This document shows positions 5,447-5,748 of a DNA stretch of 5,748 nt, in pieces. The stretch spans positions 1 to 5,748 of the forward strand of contig JAKLQB010000848.1 of assembly GCA_022013615.1 (NCBI GenBank), read 5' to 3'. The translations under genes and the position numbers were made by a program. The DNA is from Desulfobacterales bacterium. Its GTDB lineage: Bacteria > Desulfobacterota > DSM-4660 > Desulfatiglandales > Desulfatiglandaceae. Under the pieces are notes generated by a model, which searched no databases, was not told the origin of the DNA, and saw nothing but the letters and a program-made list of their open reading frames with translations. Numbering within the stretch: the first letter of the stretch is position 1; every line of letters starts with the position of its first letter.

Positions 5447-5748
5447 AATCAAAGGATAGTGGCCAACCCAGGCTCAGAGGTCCTGGCTTTGCTTTTGGCT
5501 CCTGAAAGGCACTTCAAAGGCTCTCTGAAATATGACGTTTCTTTGACTATATATCATTTTGCCATAAGGTTATTTTTTGAGCAAGAGGGAAAAAACGATA
5601 CGCAGGGCTAAGTCATTTAAAGAGATAACGCGTTGAATGAATAGAACTTATTTGCTTATTTAATTTTCTGAAAATCCGAAGCTCGAAATACGAAATCCCT
5701 GGCCCAGACCTAATATTAAAAAGCTTGAGTTTCGTCCCTACCACAACG
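5447..5748. other. Right-edge intergenic region, no supportable gene
   Basis: This stretch of about 300 bases upstream of the minus-strand gene is AT-rich, especially at 5527-5582 and 5640-5670. It should hold the promoter of that gene. The best minus-strand -10 candidate is TATAGT, which lies around 5550, but no good -35 stands 16-18 bases from it, so no promoter is called. A TTGACT on the plus strand near 5546 likewise has no matching -10. The one plus-strand frame crossing the area (TTG 5426 to 5611) lacks a ribosome site. The 7-bp repeat near the right edge is listed separately. Confidence 0.5.
5670..5697. repeat. Four tandem 7-bp units of CGAANNN type
   Basis: The units read GAAAATC, CGAAGCT, CGAAATA and CGAAATC, a 7-base period with CGAA (GAAA in the first, degenerate unit) at the head of each. 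In reverse orientation it gives TTTCG/CTTCG at 7-base spacing. Short AT-rich arrays of this style are, to my recollection, common between genes in deltaproteobacterial and other environmental genomes. Function is unknown. The array may continue only as this short, decayed copy, because the flanks lose the period. Confidence 0.55.

Noticed and set aside
5426..5611. 61-codon plus-strand ORF starting at TTG across the minus-strand gene's start
   Set aside because: It has no ribosome site and a rare start codon. It runs antisense to a well-supported start with a near-consensus ribosome site.
1..5748. CRISPR array, tRNA, rRNA, insertion sequence or phage attachment site
   Set aside because: I saw no regularly spaced long repeats, cloverleaf-like sequence, transposase motifs or paired terminal repeats on either strand.

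Overview
The window looks like chromosomal DNA from an anaerobic, fatty-acid- or aromatic-acid-oxidising bacterium. A Desulfobacterota (deltaproteobacterial) source is my best guess. The basis is a mid-GC operon with clear Shine-Dalgarno sites, a Zn-ribbon/OB-fold protein paired with an SCP-x-type thiolase, and AT-richer spacers, one of which holds a 7-bp CGAA-type repeat. The taxonomy is inference only; no rRNA or tRNA gene is present.

Positions 1-4315 hold one tightly packed plus-strand catabolic operon. In order it carries the C-terminal end of a short-chain dehydrogenase/reductase (SDR), an AMP-forming acyl-CoA synthetase, a complete SDR, a DUF35-type Zn-ribbon/OB-fold protein, and a thiolase. 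The gaps are 55, 76, 72 and 10 bp. The logic is that of beta-oxidation: an organic acid is activated to its CoA thioester, a beta-hydroxyacyl-CoA is oxidised by an SDR, and the beta-ketoacyl-CoA is cleaved by a two-subunit DUF35-thiolase complex. The same pairing of a Zn-finger/OB-fold subunit with a thiolase is known from benzoylsuccinyl-CoA thiolase (BbsA-BbsB) of anaerobic toluene degradation and from archaeal acetoacetyl-CoA thiolase. The substrate here cannot be read from sequence. No acyl-CoA dehydrogenase or hydratase lies in the window, so those steps must be encoded elsewhere.

Positions 4316-4850 hold a compact small-gene cassette. A candidate 55-residue ORF has a good ribosome site that lies inside a 7-bp hairpin. 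Its stop codon overlaps by one base (TAATG) the start of a 103-residue four-helix membrane protein that resembles half-size drug/metabolite transporters. This is the least ordinary part of the window.

Positions 4851-5196 hold no supportable gene, only broken minus-strand reading frames that may be a decayed gene. A small, highly charged, unrecognised protein is encoded on the minus strand at 5197-5433, with a near-consensus ribosome site. From 5447 to the end I see no gene, only AT-rich DNA with a short CGAANNN tandem repeat near the right edge.
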